Assembly: GCA_026396425.1 (NCBI GenBank)
Contig: JAPLWU010000096.1
Span: 1-12,325 of the forward strand
Origin: Microcaldota archaeon
GTDB lineage: Archaea; Micrarchaeota; Micrarchaeia; Burarchaeales; JAKAKT01
Reading direction: 5' to 3'
Length of the DNA: 12,325 nt
Shown here: piece after piece, positions 1 to 7,517 of the stretch
How the letters are laid out: every line of letters starts with the position of its first letter
How positions within the stretch are numbered: position 1 is the first letter of the stretch
Program-made: the position numbers and the translations under genes
The notes under the pieces: model-generated
Seen by the model: only the letters and a program-made list of their open reading frames with translations
What the model was told of the DNA's origin: nothing
The model's database searches: none

Positions 1-1
1 G

Positions 2-664
2 GGATGCACATCGACTCTTGGAGTCGCGTTCTCAAACGAGCTGTCCGCACTCAATTTCATGAACGCCGTTCTCACTAATGACCCGGACGGTTCTGGTCCG
101 GCCTCGAAAAACACCGAAGTAATCGGGCTTTTCGTAGACGTCAACAACTACGTGGACAAATTCGATGACACGATATGCGGCACTGCCCCGGCATGCGACT
201 GCAACTATTCGATTTTGTGGGACAGCCTTGCGCGCATAGGCAACCACACGCTCTACGATTACGGAAAGCCCTCGATTGTTCTCTCGCTCGAGCTCGAAAA
301 CGACGAGCTCGCTGGCGGGTGCTGGTCCAACGAAAACGTCTCGAGTTTCTACAAGGACTTATACGCAAACAGAATCTCGCAGCTTGCCGGTTCCGGAATC
401 ATCGGGCTCTCGCTCGCATGCCTCCAGGATGGACATTGCTACCCGTACCCCCCTCCACCCCTGGCATACTACGGCCTTCTCGATTCCACGTCCATCCCCA
501 AGGACCCGCAATACCTCTCGTGGTTCGATGCCTGCGGCAGATATTATTTCAACTCGGAAGGTATAATCATTGACACGTTCTCAGCAAAGCCGACAAACAG
601 CACTGCATGCGACGGCTCGAGGCTGATGGCGCTCTACCAGCAGTACAAATGCTATGCGGAATAG
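2..664 (+). CDS. Secreted cysteine-containing protein, C-terminal part, possibly glycosidase-like (5' partial)
   Basis: The frame is open to the left edge, so the true start lies outside the window; the internal ATG at 59 has no reason to be the start. About 220 residues are visible. The segment reading GKPSIVLSLELENDE, followed about 25 residues later by AGSGIIGLSLACLQDGHC, resembles the late strands of TIM-barrel glycosidase-like proteins (a KP-hydrophobic-E strand, then a G-hydrophobic-G strand), but no catalytic pair can be assigned with confidence. About 11 cysteines (CGTAPACDC, GGCW, ACLQDGHC, DACG, TACDG, KCYAE) and four sequons (NYS, NHT, NVS, NST) suggest an oxidised, glycosylated extracellular location; the signal peptide would lie upstream. 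It ends with TAG, 61 bases before the cysteine-rich gene on the same strand, so the two may be co-transcribed. Family assignment is weak; the coding call is strong. Confidence 0.75.
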   Translation, partial: GCTSTLGVAFSNELSALNFMNAVLTNDPDGSGPASKNTEVIGLFVDVNNYVDKFDDTICGTAPACDCNYSILWDSLARIGNHTLYDYGKPSIVLSLELENDELAGGCWSNENVSSFYKDLYANRISQLAGSGIIGLSLACLQDGHCYPYPPPPLAYYGLLDSTSIPKDPQYLSWFDACGRYYFNSEGIIIDTFSAKPTNSTACDGSRLMALYQQYKCYAE

Positions 665-676
665 AATGCGAAAACG

Positions 677-709
677 GATGCAAAAATTGATATGAAATTT
701 GATGCAAAA
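677..709 (+). repeat. Short direct repeat GATGCAAAA in the gap before the cysteine-rich gene
   Basis: GATGCAAAA occurs at 677-685 and again at 701-709, a 24-base period, in the 61-base AT-rich gap. No clear TATA box is visible, so the downstream gene may depend on transcription from upstream. The repeat may be chance in AT-rich DNA. Confidence 0.3.
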
Positions 710-716
710 CAAATAG

Positions 717-721
717 GGTGG
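717..721 (+). promoter_or_regulatory. Ribosome binding site GGTGG for the cysteine-rich protein
   Basis: GGTGG, complementary to the 16S rRNA 3' end, lies four bases before the ATG at 726 and supports that start. It places the charged N-terminus and the membrane helix at the very beginning of the protein. Confidence 0.6.
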
Positions 722-725
722 TAAT

Positions 726-3221
726 ATGGCAGATGATGATTGGAAGGAAGGGCTTGCCCTTGCATTTGGCATAATCATATTCCTCTTTATCCTCATGCAG
801 GTCTGCCCGTCCACCGGCCCGGAGGCTTGCCCTGCCGGGCAAATTCTCGACCCAATGTGCCCGGCTGCCTGCCCGTGCCACGCGCCGGTGGGCGCATGCG
901 CATGCACTGATGACTGCCCAGCTGAAAGGCTAAAGCCGGACTGGACATGCTGCCCTGAGGGTTCTGTTTGGAATGCCGCGCAATCCTGCTGCTCGGTTAG
1001 CGGAATCTGCGTTGCCGTCTTGTGCAACCCTGCAACCCGCCTCTGCACCCCTGGAGTCGGCGACTGCCCTGCCGGCGGCTGCTGTCCCTTCGGCTCGGCT
1101 TGGTCGGGCACGTTGTGCTCGCCCGCCCCCGGTCCGACTTGCTCCACGGAAGGAGCTTCTTGTATTCTCAGTCAATGCTGTCCCGATCTCACCTGCACTC
1201 AGCCAGACATTTGCGAAGCGCAGAATCCCGGTCCAGACCCCGGCGACTGCCTCCCTGCCTCGAGGCTCTCGCCAACCGGCCTTTGCTGCCCCGTTGGCAG
1301 CGAATACCTTAACGGCTGCTGCCGAGTCGGCGGGATTGAAGGAAGCTGCGTTCTTTCAGCTGACCCGGACCCGACCTGCCCCGGAGGCACGTATTGGAAT
1401 TACGCTCAAGACCCGCCTTGCTGCACAACTTCGCCCACGTGCGAATCCGGCTCCGTGCCGCCAACTTGCGCCCCGTTGGGCCAGAGCTGCGCAAGCCTCG
1501 TATGTTGCCCTGGCCTCGGCCTGACTTGCAATCCTGGGACGCAAACGTGCGTCAGCTCAACTCCGTGCAGGAACGAAGGCCAAACGTGCGGCGCTATCAA
1601 CTGCTGTCCCGGCCTCGTCTGCACAGGCGGCTTCTGCATCGACTCGGGTTCCATCCCTTCCTGCAGAACCAACGGCCAAACCTGCGATGACGACAATCCG
1701 TGTTGCGGAGGCCTTGGCCTCACCTGCACAGACGGCACCTGCCAAACCGGCGCTTCGTTCTGCCCTCCCGCCCGGCAATGCCCTCTGGTTGAACCGCTCT
1801 GTCCAGCAGGTTGCTGCCCTGTGACAGCCCCTGCTTGGAATGCGACGCAACTCTGCTGTTCCGATGGTTTCAGCTGCTTCGTCCCACCGGCGTGCGACCA
1901 CACGAACCCCAACCAGCAAACTCCGCCAATAAACTGCACCGGCACTTACGCAGAGGGCAATTCCACAACCTGCTGCCCCGGATTCGACTGCGACTTGGCA
2001 ACCCACTCGTGCATAGCCACCTCAACCTCCGGCTGGTACTGCATTTCATACTCGCAAGTTGGAGCATGCCCTGTGAACTCATGCAATGAGGCCAACGGCG
2101 GAGTAGTGGGGCCATTCCCTGCCTGCGTTTGCGACTGCTTAGGCGTGACTTGCGGTCTCGGCGAGAGCAAAAACAACAACACCTGCTCGTGCGTCGCCCT
2201 TATGCCGACCTGCTCCATACCAAATGCAACAGTGCCTAGCGGCCAAATAAAAAAACTAATCGCAACTTTCACGAATCGCCCTCCGCTTACGACCGTTGCC
2301 GAGATTCAGTGCAACAACACGCACAACCCAGGCGATACCGTTCCGATAAATGCCACCGAACAGGCCTCCCTAGACTGCAAATATTTCGTTCCGGTAGGCC
2401 TCACGAGCCAAGTATACACTGCAACCGTGCTCGCCTCCAATGTCCAGACCTGCACCGCGCAGATTAACGCAACCTGCAAAAATCTAACTCGGCCATGCGC
2501 ATCGAACTCTGATTGTTGCGACATGTGCACTCCGCCTACCGCTCCACAATGTAACTTCATGTACTCTGGAACTGGCCCATTCTTGGCTGGGCGAATCAGA
2601 TGTGATCTTGGCACCAACACCTGCAAGCCTTATTGCGTTTTGGCTGGCGGCTCATGCTACTCCGGAGGCCAATATTTCAACGGCGTTTGCTGTTCAGGCG
2701 GATGCCGCTGGACTGGCGGGTGCGGCTCATGCCAGCCTAATTTTAATGGTGCATGCAGCTCCGGACTCCCCTGCTGCGCGAACATGTACTGCAGTACTGG
2801 CGGCCAATGCAAGGGCTGTATAGCAGATGGCCAGCCTGGATTGGATAGTCAAGGGGCCGAGCAGTGCTGCTCGAATTATGCCCCGAACAGAGTCGCAGCA
2901 TACGGAGAGCCATGTTTGACAACAAGCCCGTTCCGCCTGGGATACAACCACTGCTACAGCGTTTCCTGTCCACCCAACGCCGACTGGGAACCCAGAAAGA
3001 TACCCCCAGACTGGTACGGGTACGGGTGCTGTCCAGTGGGCAGCCATTGGGTCGGCGCACCCACTAACGAATGCGTCCTCGATACCAACAATGGCGGCTA
3101 CTGCGGTCCTTGCATCGGCTTGCAATGCGATCCTGGGACTTCACTGGACGATGACCCACTATGCTGCTGTTCGGTGATCCAGGCCACCTGGGGCATGTGT
3201 CGTTACGCAACTGTTAATTAA
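726..3221 (+). CDS. Membrane-anchored cysteine-rich surface protein with knottin-like repeats
   Basis: The product has 831 residues, of which about 116 are cysteine (14%). A charged N-terminus (MADDDWKEG) precedes one hydrophobic helix, residues 10-25, and no convincing lipobox or AXA cleavage site follows, so I read it as a signal anchor with the rest outside. Modules with the cysteine order C..C..CC..C..C lie at 139-163, 248-275, 281-304, 313-339 and 669-695, with looser ones at 404-429 and 637-666. The spacing C-x6-C-x4/5-CC-x4/6-C-x4/6-C is that of inhibitor cystine knots. A second module, CCPxGSxW then C or CC, occurs about six times (75-89, 119-131, 187-199, 218-233, 363-378, 768-783). 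Residues 495-590 are cysteine-poor, strand-like and rich in sequons (N500, N530, N542, N581, N586), perhaps an Ig-like domain. Paired CC residues and about nine sequons favour disulfides over metal binding. No family was recognised. Confidence 0.9.
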   Translation: MADDDWKEGLALAFGIIIFLFILMQVCPSTGPEACPAGQILDPMCPAACPCHAPVGACACTDDCPAERLKPDWTCCPEGSVWNAAQSCCSVSGICVAVLCNPATRLCTPGVGDCPAGGCCPFGSAWSGTLCSPAPGPTCSTEGASCILSQCCPDLTCTQPDICEAQNPGPDPGDCLPASRLSPTGLCCPVGSEYLNGCCRVGGIEGSCVLSADPDPTCPGGTYWNYAQDPPCCTTSPTCESGSVPPTCAPLGQSCASLVCCPGLGLTCNPGTQTCVSSTPCRNEGQTCGAINCCPGLVCTGGFCIDSGSIPSCRTNGQTCDDDNPCCGGLGLTCTDGTCQTGASFCPPARQCPLVEPLCPAGCCPVTAPAWNATQLCCSDGFSCFVPPACDHTNPNQQTPPINCTGTYAEGNSTTCCPGFDCDLATHSCIATSTSGWYCISYSQVGACPVNSCNEANGGVVGPFPACVCDCLGVTCGLGESKNNNTCSCVALMPTCSIPNATVPSGQIKKLIATFTNRPPLTTVAEIQCNNTHNPGDTVPINATEQASLDCKYFVPVGLTSQVYTATVLASNVQTCTAQINATCKNLTRPCASNSDCCDMCTPPTAPQCNFMYSGTGPFLAGRIRCDLGTNTCKPYCVLAGGSCYSGGQYFNGVCCSGGCRWTGGCGSCQPNFNGACSSGLPCCANMYCSTGGQCKGCIADGQPGLDSQGAEQCCSNYAPNRVAAYGEPCLTTSPFRLGYNHCYSVSCPPNADWEPRKIPPDWYGYGCCPVGSHWVGAPTNECVLDTNNGGYCGPCIGLQCDPGTSLDDDPLCCCSVIQATWGMCRYATVN

Positions 3222-3238
3222 CCCCCCATAAACAGGCG

Positions 3239-6091
3239 CTACCCAACCTTCCAGTATCTTTTTGTTTTTATGAAGTTCTTCTGAGCCTCCAGCAGGTCGA
3301 TGAACATTGCGTCTTCGTTTCTTCGAACATTTGAGAGAACCCGCGCGGCAGTTTCGGCTCCCACTCCATAAACCGCGAGCGCAATCGCCCCTCTTCTGCC
3401 ATACGCTTCTATTAAGCTCGCCTTTTTCATAAGCTCATTTATTTTTCTTTTCTCTTCAGCCTTCAAACCCTCCTTTCCAATCAGCTTCTCCTCGCCATCG
3501 CGGGCAGGCGCAACAAGAGGGCTTTTGCATTTCGGGCAATCGATTTTTCTCCCCAATCTCCCGATTTTCTCGTAGAACAAGCTTTTGCAGTAAGTGCAAA
3601 CGAACCGCATGTTTTTCTCCAATATCTGGCCCTCGAAAGCCTTGAGAACTTCGGATGAGGGCATGACCGGGGAAATGAGCTCGCCGGCGCTCACCCTCAT
3701 CATTGCTGACATTCCCAATTTCGAGAATCCATCAACATCCTCGGCAACAATCCTGATTCTCCCGCCCCTAATCTCGCCCAAAAGTTTCTCGCATCCCTCT
3801 ACATCAAGGTAATTTTCCGTAATCTCGCGCATGGCTTCGCGCCAAATCGGGCTTTCGCGGAGGTGCTCCATCACTCGTTTTCCAACGGTTACCTTATCGG
3901 AAATCAAGCCGAATGCCCGAGCGGCATGGATGAACTTATACCTGAAGAGCGGGCTCCTCTCAATGCTTTTTTCGATTATCCCACGGATTACGGATAGCCC
4001 TCCGACAACCGCGGCAATCTTTTTCGCCCTGATTTGCACCGGCAAAAGCAGCGAGATTCTGTAGGGATCCGAGTCCGCCCGCACGCTCTGCCCCAAACTC
4101 GCACTGAGCGCGGCCGAAACCGCCTTTGCCAGAGTATCGTTTATTTCGCTCCCGCCGCAAACATGTATTACCGCCCTGTCGGCACACACCTCGATGAAAA
4201 TGGTTTTCTCATCCGGAACAATTAGCTGCTGGGCAAGAGTTTCGACAGCCAATTTCTCGGCGTCCTTCCGCAACACTTCGGACTCCAATCTTCCCTCTTT
4301 CGCTTTTCTCCTCAGCTCCCCCACTCCCTTAGCAATTTCAAAAGGAACAGGAATCTCCTCGCCAACCCAGTCGGGAACCGCAGCAGTGAAGCTTTCCGAA
4401 GGCTCGACAACAACCTCCTCCTCGCTCACATCGAGCACGCGCCAGGGGATTCCCTTGCTTATGAACGTGACTCCCTTCTCCAAAGTGGAAACGAAAACCT
4501 CGTCGAGATTGGCCACCAGCCTGTTAGTCGCGGCATTCCTCAGGCCGAACTTCCTCGCGCTCGGAATCATGCTGAGATTTCCGTAGTAATATTCCAGCGT
4601 GTTCGAGCCCCGCCGTATTCCCCCCTCAAACCACAGCAATCTCTGCGAATGCAATTGTCTTGCCACTGCCTCAAACTCCTCCCTAGTCAGCTTCGCATAA
4701 GGGGCGGCCCTTCTCACAATCTCAAATGCCTTTTCGGTTCTTATCTCGCCCCATTCCAGAGCGATTCCGGCAATCTGGTGCGCGAGAACATCTAGAGCAT
4801 TCGACTGCATTTTCGGTTTTTCCAGTTTCCCGGAAAGCGCCGCCTCGCAAACCGCGACTGCCTCCAAAACATCGTCCGCATCGCTGCACATGACGATTCC
4901 CTTCGGAGTTCTTTCGAACGAGTGGCCGCTCCTCCCAACGCGCTGCACGAGCCTGCTCACTTGCCTCGGCGACATGTACTGGACAACCAAATCCACCTCG
5001 CCGATATCCATCCCCAATTCGAGCGAAGAAGTCGAAACGAGCCCCTTTATCTCGCCCTTCTTGAAGCTCTCCTCCACTCGCACTCTTTCCTCCTTGGCGA
5101 GCGAGCCGTGGTGCACGGAGAAAATGTTCTTCGCACTGCCAAGCTTGTGGTGCATCACCAGCAGTCTCGAAGTCAAAACTTCCGCAACGTGTCGCGTATT
5201 CACAAAAATAAGCGAAGCCCTGTGCTCGCTCACCAGTTCGTCAAGCCTTCGCAGCCTCGCAACCGACTGCTCATCCAGCGCAACATCCTCGGCGAGCTTC
5301 GCATCCCCGGCGCCCTTTTCCGGCGCCTCAACTGAAAGTTTCATCTGCCTCTCTGCGCTGACTTGCTCAACCCTGTGCTTCCTCCCGGCAAACAAGAATT
5401 CCGCAACCTCCTGCGGAGCTCCCACAGTCGCGCTCAGCCCAATCCTCTGGAATTCGCCCTTCTTTTCCACCAGCCTTTCAAGCGCCACTGACAGCTGCGC
5501 CCCCCGTTTAGAATCAAACAACTCATGCACTTCGTCGACAACAACCGTTTCGACGTTCAGAAGTGCCTTCCCAATCCTTTTCGCAGGAAGAAGGGCCTGC
5601 AATGTTTCCGGGGTGGTAATCAAAATCTCGGGCGGCTTCCTAGCCTGCTTCTGCCTCTCGCTCTGCAAGGTGTCTCCGTGCCTCACGGCGATGCTCACGC
5701 CGAGCTGCTCGCACCACCACGTAACTCGAGAAAGCATGTCGCGGTTCAACGCGCGAAGCGGCGTAATATACAAAACTTTTATTCCACTCGAAATTTCGAG
5801 CATTTTCGTTCTTTCTTTTTCGAGCATGTTTATGTTTTCTTTTTCATTTTTTTCTTCCATTTTTTCTTCGTCAGTTTTTAGTTTTGTCTGTTCATCCTTT
5901 CTTGCGAGCTTATCCAGCAAAGGCAGAACCGCAGCTTCCGTTTTCCCCCATCCTGTAGGCGCAATAATGAGAACATTCTCCCCCCTTGCGACCGGGCCCA
6001 TCGCCCTCTCCTGAATCTCGGTAAGCTTTGTGAAACCTTTTTTCTGCATGAGAGAGCGGATTCTCTCGGAAAGAACTTCGTGCATGAGCAT
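3239..6091 (-). CDS. lhr: Lhr-type superfamily 2 ATP-dependent helicase
   Basis: The 950-residue product shows the helicase motifs in order: Walker A APTGWGKTEA around K50, motif Ia TPLRAL at 110-115, DEVH at 186-189 followed by ELFDSKRGAQLS (Lhr signature), SAT at 220-222, FVNTRH near 296, STSSLELGMDIG at 353-364 and QRVGRSGH at 383-390. After the two RecA domains comes a long Lhr-type winged-helix and C-terminal region. CxxC-x16-CxxC (C832, C835, C852, C855) is a likely zinc site, and the tail resembles archaeal Lhr proteins ending in an NFI-x-TKRYW-like motif. Length fits the family (roughly 850-950). Lhr proteins unwind DNA or RNA-DNA duplexes and are linked to repair or recombination. 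The ATG at 6091 is preceded by GGAG at 13 bases, rather far; an ATG two codons later is possible. Residues 64-98 are an A-rich charged insert. Stops of this gene and the cysteine-rich gene are 17 bases apart. Confidence 0.93.
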   Translation of the reverse strand: MLMHEVLSERIRSLMQKKGFTKLTEIQERAMGPVARGENVLIIAPTGWGKTEAAVLPLLDKLARKDEQTKLKTDEEKMEEKNEKENINMLEKERTKMLEISSGIKVLYITPLRALNRDMLSRVTWWCEQLGVSIAVRHGDTLQSERQKQARKPPEILITTPETLQALLPAKRIGKALLNVETVVVDEVHELFDSKRGAQLSVALERLVEKKGEFQRIGLSATVGAPQEVAEFLFAGRKHRVEQVSAERQMKLSVEAPEKGAGDAKLAEDVALDEQSVARLRRLDELVSEHRASLIFVNTRHVAEVLTSRLLVMHHKLGSAKNIFSVHHGSLAKEERVRVEESFKKGEIKGLVSTSSLELGMDIGEVDLVVQYMSPRQVSRLVQRVGRSGHSFERTPKGIVMCSDADDVLEAVAVCEAALSGKLEKPKMQSNALDVLAHQIAGIALEWGEIRTEKAFEIVRRAAPYAKLTREEFEAVARQLHSQRLLWFEGGIRRGSNTLEYYYGNLSMIPSARKFGLRNAATNRLVANLDEVFVSTLEKGVTFISKGIPWRVLDVSEEEVVVEPSESFTAAVPDWVGEEIPVPFEIAKGVGELRRKAKEGRLESEVLRKDAEKLAVETLAQQLIVPDEKTIFIEVCADRAVIHVCGGSEINDTLAKAVSAALSASLGQSVRADSDPYRISLLLPVQIRAKKIAAVVGGLSVIRGIIEKSIERSPLFRYKFIHAARAFGLISDKVTVGKRVMEHLRESPIWREAMREITENYLDVEGCEKLLGEIRGGRIRIVAEDVDGFSKLGMSAMMRVSAGELISPVMPSSEVLKAFEGQILEKNMRFVCTYCKSLFYEKIGRLGRKIDCPKCKSPLVAPARDGEEKLIGKEGLKAEEKRKINELMKKASLIEAYGRRGAIALAVYGVGAETAARVLSNVRRNEDAMFIDLLEAQKNFIKTKRYWKVG
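3258..3269 (+). terminator. Possible oligo-T terminator for the cysteine-rich gene
   Basis: Two T5 runs (3259-3263 and 3265-3269) lie 37-48 bases after the TAA at 3219-3221, on the + strand and inside the 3' end of the convergent helicase gene. Archaeal termination commonly uses oligo-T without a hairpin. The evidence is composition only. Confidence 0.3.
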
Positions 6092-6127
6092 CCCAGAAAT
6101 AACTCTCCTGACTACTACTCACGCAAA

Positions 6128-6140
6128 AATAATTAAGACT
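6128..6140 (-). promoter_or_regulatory. lhr: Possible TATA region for the helicase gene
   Basis: On the minus strand this reads CTTAATTATTTTT, AT-rich and about 40-45 bases before the ATG at 6091, which leaves room for a start site near 6108 and the GGAG at 6105-6108. The T5 run could equally be the terminator of the upstream gene that ends at 6164; the sequence cannot separate the two. Confidence 0.35.
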
Positions 6141-6163
6141 TGCGCCATCCTCGCAAAACCGAA

Positions 6164-6934
6164 TCAGACTCCGGGCTCCTGCACTTTGCGCCTGTTTACG
6201 AGGTTGATGACGCCCACGACCGCGCAGGCCAATACCATCCCCGCAGTGGCGACTAAGCCGAACCCGTACATGAAGCCGTAAGCCTCTTGGTCCTCCACGC
6301 GCGAGACTTCAACCCTCGAGGCGCCCTGCGACTTGTCGCCGATGTCCTTCAAGGCGCAAAAAGCCTCCGTCCAATTCACTGCAAAATAGCGGTTCGAGGT
6401 AGCCCCGTCGATATTCGCGGCTATGGCCATCGAACGGGGGTGCGTCACCGTATTCCCGGCCCGCTCGTATTCGAAAGGCCTAAACGGCACGACGGCAGTA
6501 ATGACCTGCTCCCCGATATCGCCCATCCTGACCGTATCGACGCCCGCCACCCTCTTCCCAAACCTGACGGCATCGTCGACCTTCGCCCACTCCCCAGCGC
6601 CAATTCTGTCAACCCCCAATGCGTATACCGTCCTGCCGCCCACCGTATACGCGACCGCCCTCTCGTTTTCCCCAACGACTTTGGCTATCACCCCGGCTGG
6701 CATTGTTACAGTGTAACTTTCAACGGGCAAATGGCTCCTTTTCGGACCAGCAGTAAAAACCGCCATCGCGCTTAATGCGAGAATCAAGGCCGCCCCGCCA
6801 AGCCATGCCCTCCTCGTGTCTCTTTGCAATTTATCCTCAAATAATTTCGCGGCCCTTTGGAACTCGCCCATCGGATTTGCGCCGCCCGAACCCACGGCAA
6901 CCGGCGTTCTATTTTTTCCCGAAAAACGAATCAT
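6164..6934 (-). CDS. Two-helix membrane protein with a large extracytoplasmic loop, function unknown
   Basis: The product has 256 residues. Helix 1 is about residues 44-62 (AWLGGAALILALSAMAVFTA) and helix 2 about 221-246. Basic residues flank both on the same side (KLQRDTRR before helix 1, NRRK after helix 2), which by the positive-inside rule puts both ends in the cytoplasm and the roughly 155-residue loop outside. The loop is mostly strand-like (SYTVTMPAGVIAKVVGENERAVAYTV), with one cysteine (C193) and one sequon (NWT at N187). I recognise no family. The ATG at 6934 is supported by GGGGTGGGG five bases upstream, and a TATA-like box lies about 50 bases upstream, so it appears to have its own promoter. 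The helicase gene follows on the same strand after 72 bases. Confidence 0.85.
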   Translation of the reverse strand: MIRFSGKNRTPVAVGSGGANPMGEFQRAAKLFEDKLQRDTRRAWLGGAALILALSAMAVFTAGPKRSHLPVESYTVTMPAGVIAKVVGENERAVAYTVGGRTVYALGVDRIGAGEWAKVDDAVRFGKRVAGVDTVRMGDIGEQVITAVVPFRPFEYERAGNTVTHPRSMAIAANIDGATSNRYFAVNWTEAFCALKDIGDKSQGASRVEVSRVEDQEAYGFMYGFGLVATAGMVLACAVVGVINLVNRRKVQEPGV

Positions 6935-6939
6935 GTTCG

Positions 6940-6948
6940 CCCCACCCC
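6940..6948 (-). promoter_or_regulatory. Strong ribosome binding site GGGGTGGGG
   Basis: It lies five bases before the ATG at 6934 on the minus strand and fixes that start over the ATG at codon 22. Confidence 0.6.
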
Positions 6949-6980
6949 GCTTATGGCTAATGCCAGATTTGTCGCTTTTA

Positions 6981-6990
6981 ATTTATTAAA
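6981..6990 (-). promoter_or_regulatory. TATA-like box for the two-helix membrane protein
   Basis: The minus strand reads TTTAATAAAT inside a longer AT-only stretch. A start site about 25 bases downstream would fall near 6960, giving a leader of about 26 bases that holds the ribosome binding site. It lies in the 72-base gap after the winged-helix gene. Confidence 0.5.
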
Positions 6991-7006
6991 CTTTTACAAA
7001 GAGAAA

Positions 7007-7468
7007 CTAGACGCCCATTTCCTTCAGCCTTCGCACGGCCTCCTTGATTTTCGCGAAGGCGCTGTCGGCCTGGCTTTTGTAGGAATACTCGAAACTGTCG
7101 CCGGCATCCCTCGAACCCGTATTCGAGGGAACAACAAACCTGTATTTTCCCCCATCATTCTCGATTATTTTCCTCTTCTTGAGCTGCAGCAGGTGGTACC
7201 TGACAGTTTTCTCGCCGGTCTTGGCCCCGGCCGCCTGCATATACTCCATTATTTCGGGAACTTCGGGCTCCTTTCCCATGAACGAGAAGTGCAGCAGCGC
7301 CTCCAGCAGGATAATCGCGGTATCGCGGCTCTCGTTCGGAGAGATGAGGCCGGTCGAGAGGGCGACCCACCTGAGGAGCGATTTCCTCGTCATCTTCACG
7401 TCATCCGTTAACTGCATATCCCGCACTAGCAATTCGGAATTGATTAGTTCGGCTTCGGGCATTGCCAT
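7007..7468 (-). CDS. Small winged-helix transcriptional regulator
   Basis: From the ATG at 7468 the product has 153 residues. A possible GTG start at 7477 would add three residues, but GGGAG at 7477-7481 overlaps that GTG and sits eight bases from the ATG, so the ATG is preferred. The middle begins MTRKSLLRWVALSTGLISP, then a helical segment, then KTVRYHLLQLKKRKIIE as recognition helix and start of the wing (DGGKYRFVV), the usual order of a winged helix-turn-helix. Similar short MTRKSL-type proteins are, to my recollection, common in DPANN-like archaea. The last 30 residues (KIKEAVRRLKEMG) are helical and may serve dimerisation. It is divergent from the exported beta-rich protein gene across about 90 bases containing an inverted repeat, so autoregulation or control of that neighbour is plausible. 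The ligand is unknown. Confidence 0.85.
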   Translation of the reverse strand: MAMPEAELINSELLVRDMQLTDDVKMTRKSLLRWVALSTGLISPNESRDTAIILLEALLHFSFMGKEPEVPEIMEYMQAAGAKTGEKTVRYHLLQLKKRKIIENDGGKYRFVVPSNTGSRDAGDSFEYSYKSQADSAFAKIKEAVRRLKEMGV

Positions 7469-7477
7469 TTCAAACAC

Positions 7478-7498
7478 TCCCAGATAGCATTCCTGGGA
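7478..7498. promoter_or_regulatory. Inverted repeat TCCCAG-N9-CTGGGA, candidate operator
   Basis: The six-base arms at 7478-7483 and 7493-7498 are perfect inverted repeats with a nine-base spacer. They lie between the TATA box and the start codon of the winged-helix gene, covering the expected transcription start. A further half-site, CTGGG, is at 7542-7546 near the start of the divergent gene. Placement fits a repressor site, perhaps autoregulatory. Confidence 0.4.
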
Positions 7499-7500
7499 AA

Positions 7501-7508
7501 ATTATAAA
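7501..7508 (-). promoter_or_regulatory. TATA box for the winged-helix regulator
   Basis: The minus strand reads TTTATAAT. A start about 25 bases downstream falls near 7480, giving a leader of about 12 bases, nearly leaderless. Confidence 0.5.
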
Positions 7509-7517
7509 ACCATATCC

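Noticed and set aside
973..1945. Several open frames of 90-190 codons on both strands inside the cysteine-rich gene
   Set aside because: Stops are scarce there because of the high-GC, TGC-rich coding sequence; the proteins are arginine/proline-rich shadows without motifs.
3102..3113. CGPC (residues 793-796) in the cysteine-rich protein, resembling the thioredoxin active site
   Set aside because: No thioredoxin-fold sequence surrounds it and CxxC pairs are common by chance in so cysteine-rich a protein.
726..3221. Metallothionein or iron-sulfur reading of the cysteine-rich protein
   Set aside because: Membrane anchor, sequons, adjacent CC pairs and irregular spacing point to an exported disulfide protein rather than cytoplasmic metal clusters.
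4890..6014. Long + strand open frame (374 codons) opposite the helicase gene
   Set aside because: It is antisense to a clearly conserved helicase and reads as serine-rich low-complexity protein, typical of a mirrored frame; no ribosome binding site was seen.
7469..7477. GTG at 7477 as start of the winged-helix gene
   Set aside because: The only ribosome binding site overlaps this codon and is correctly spaced for the ATG at 7468.
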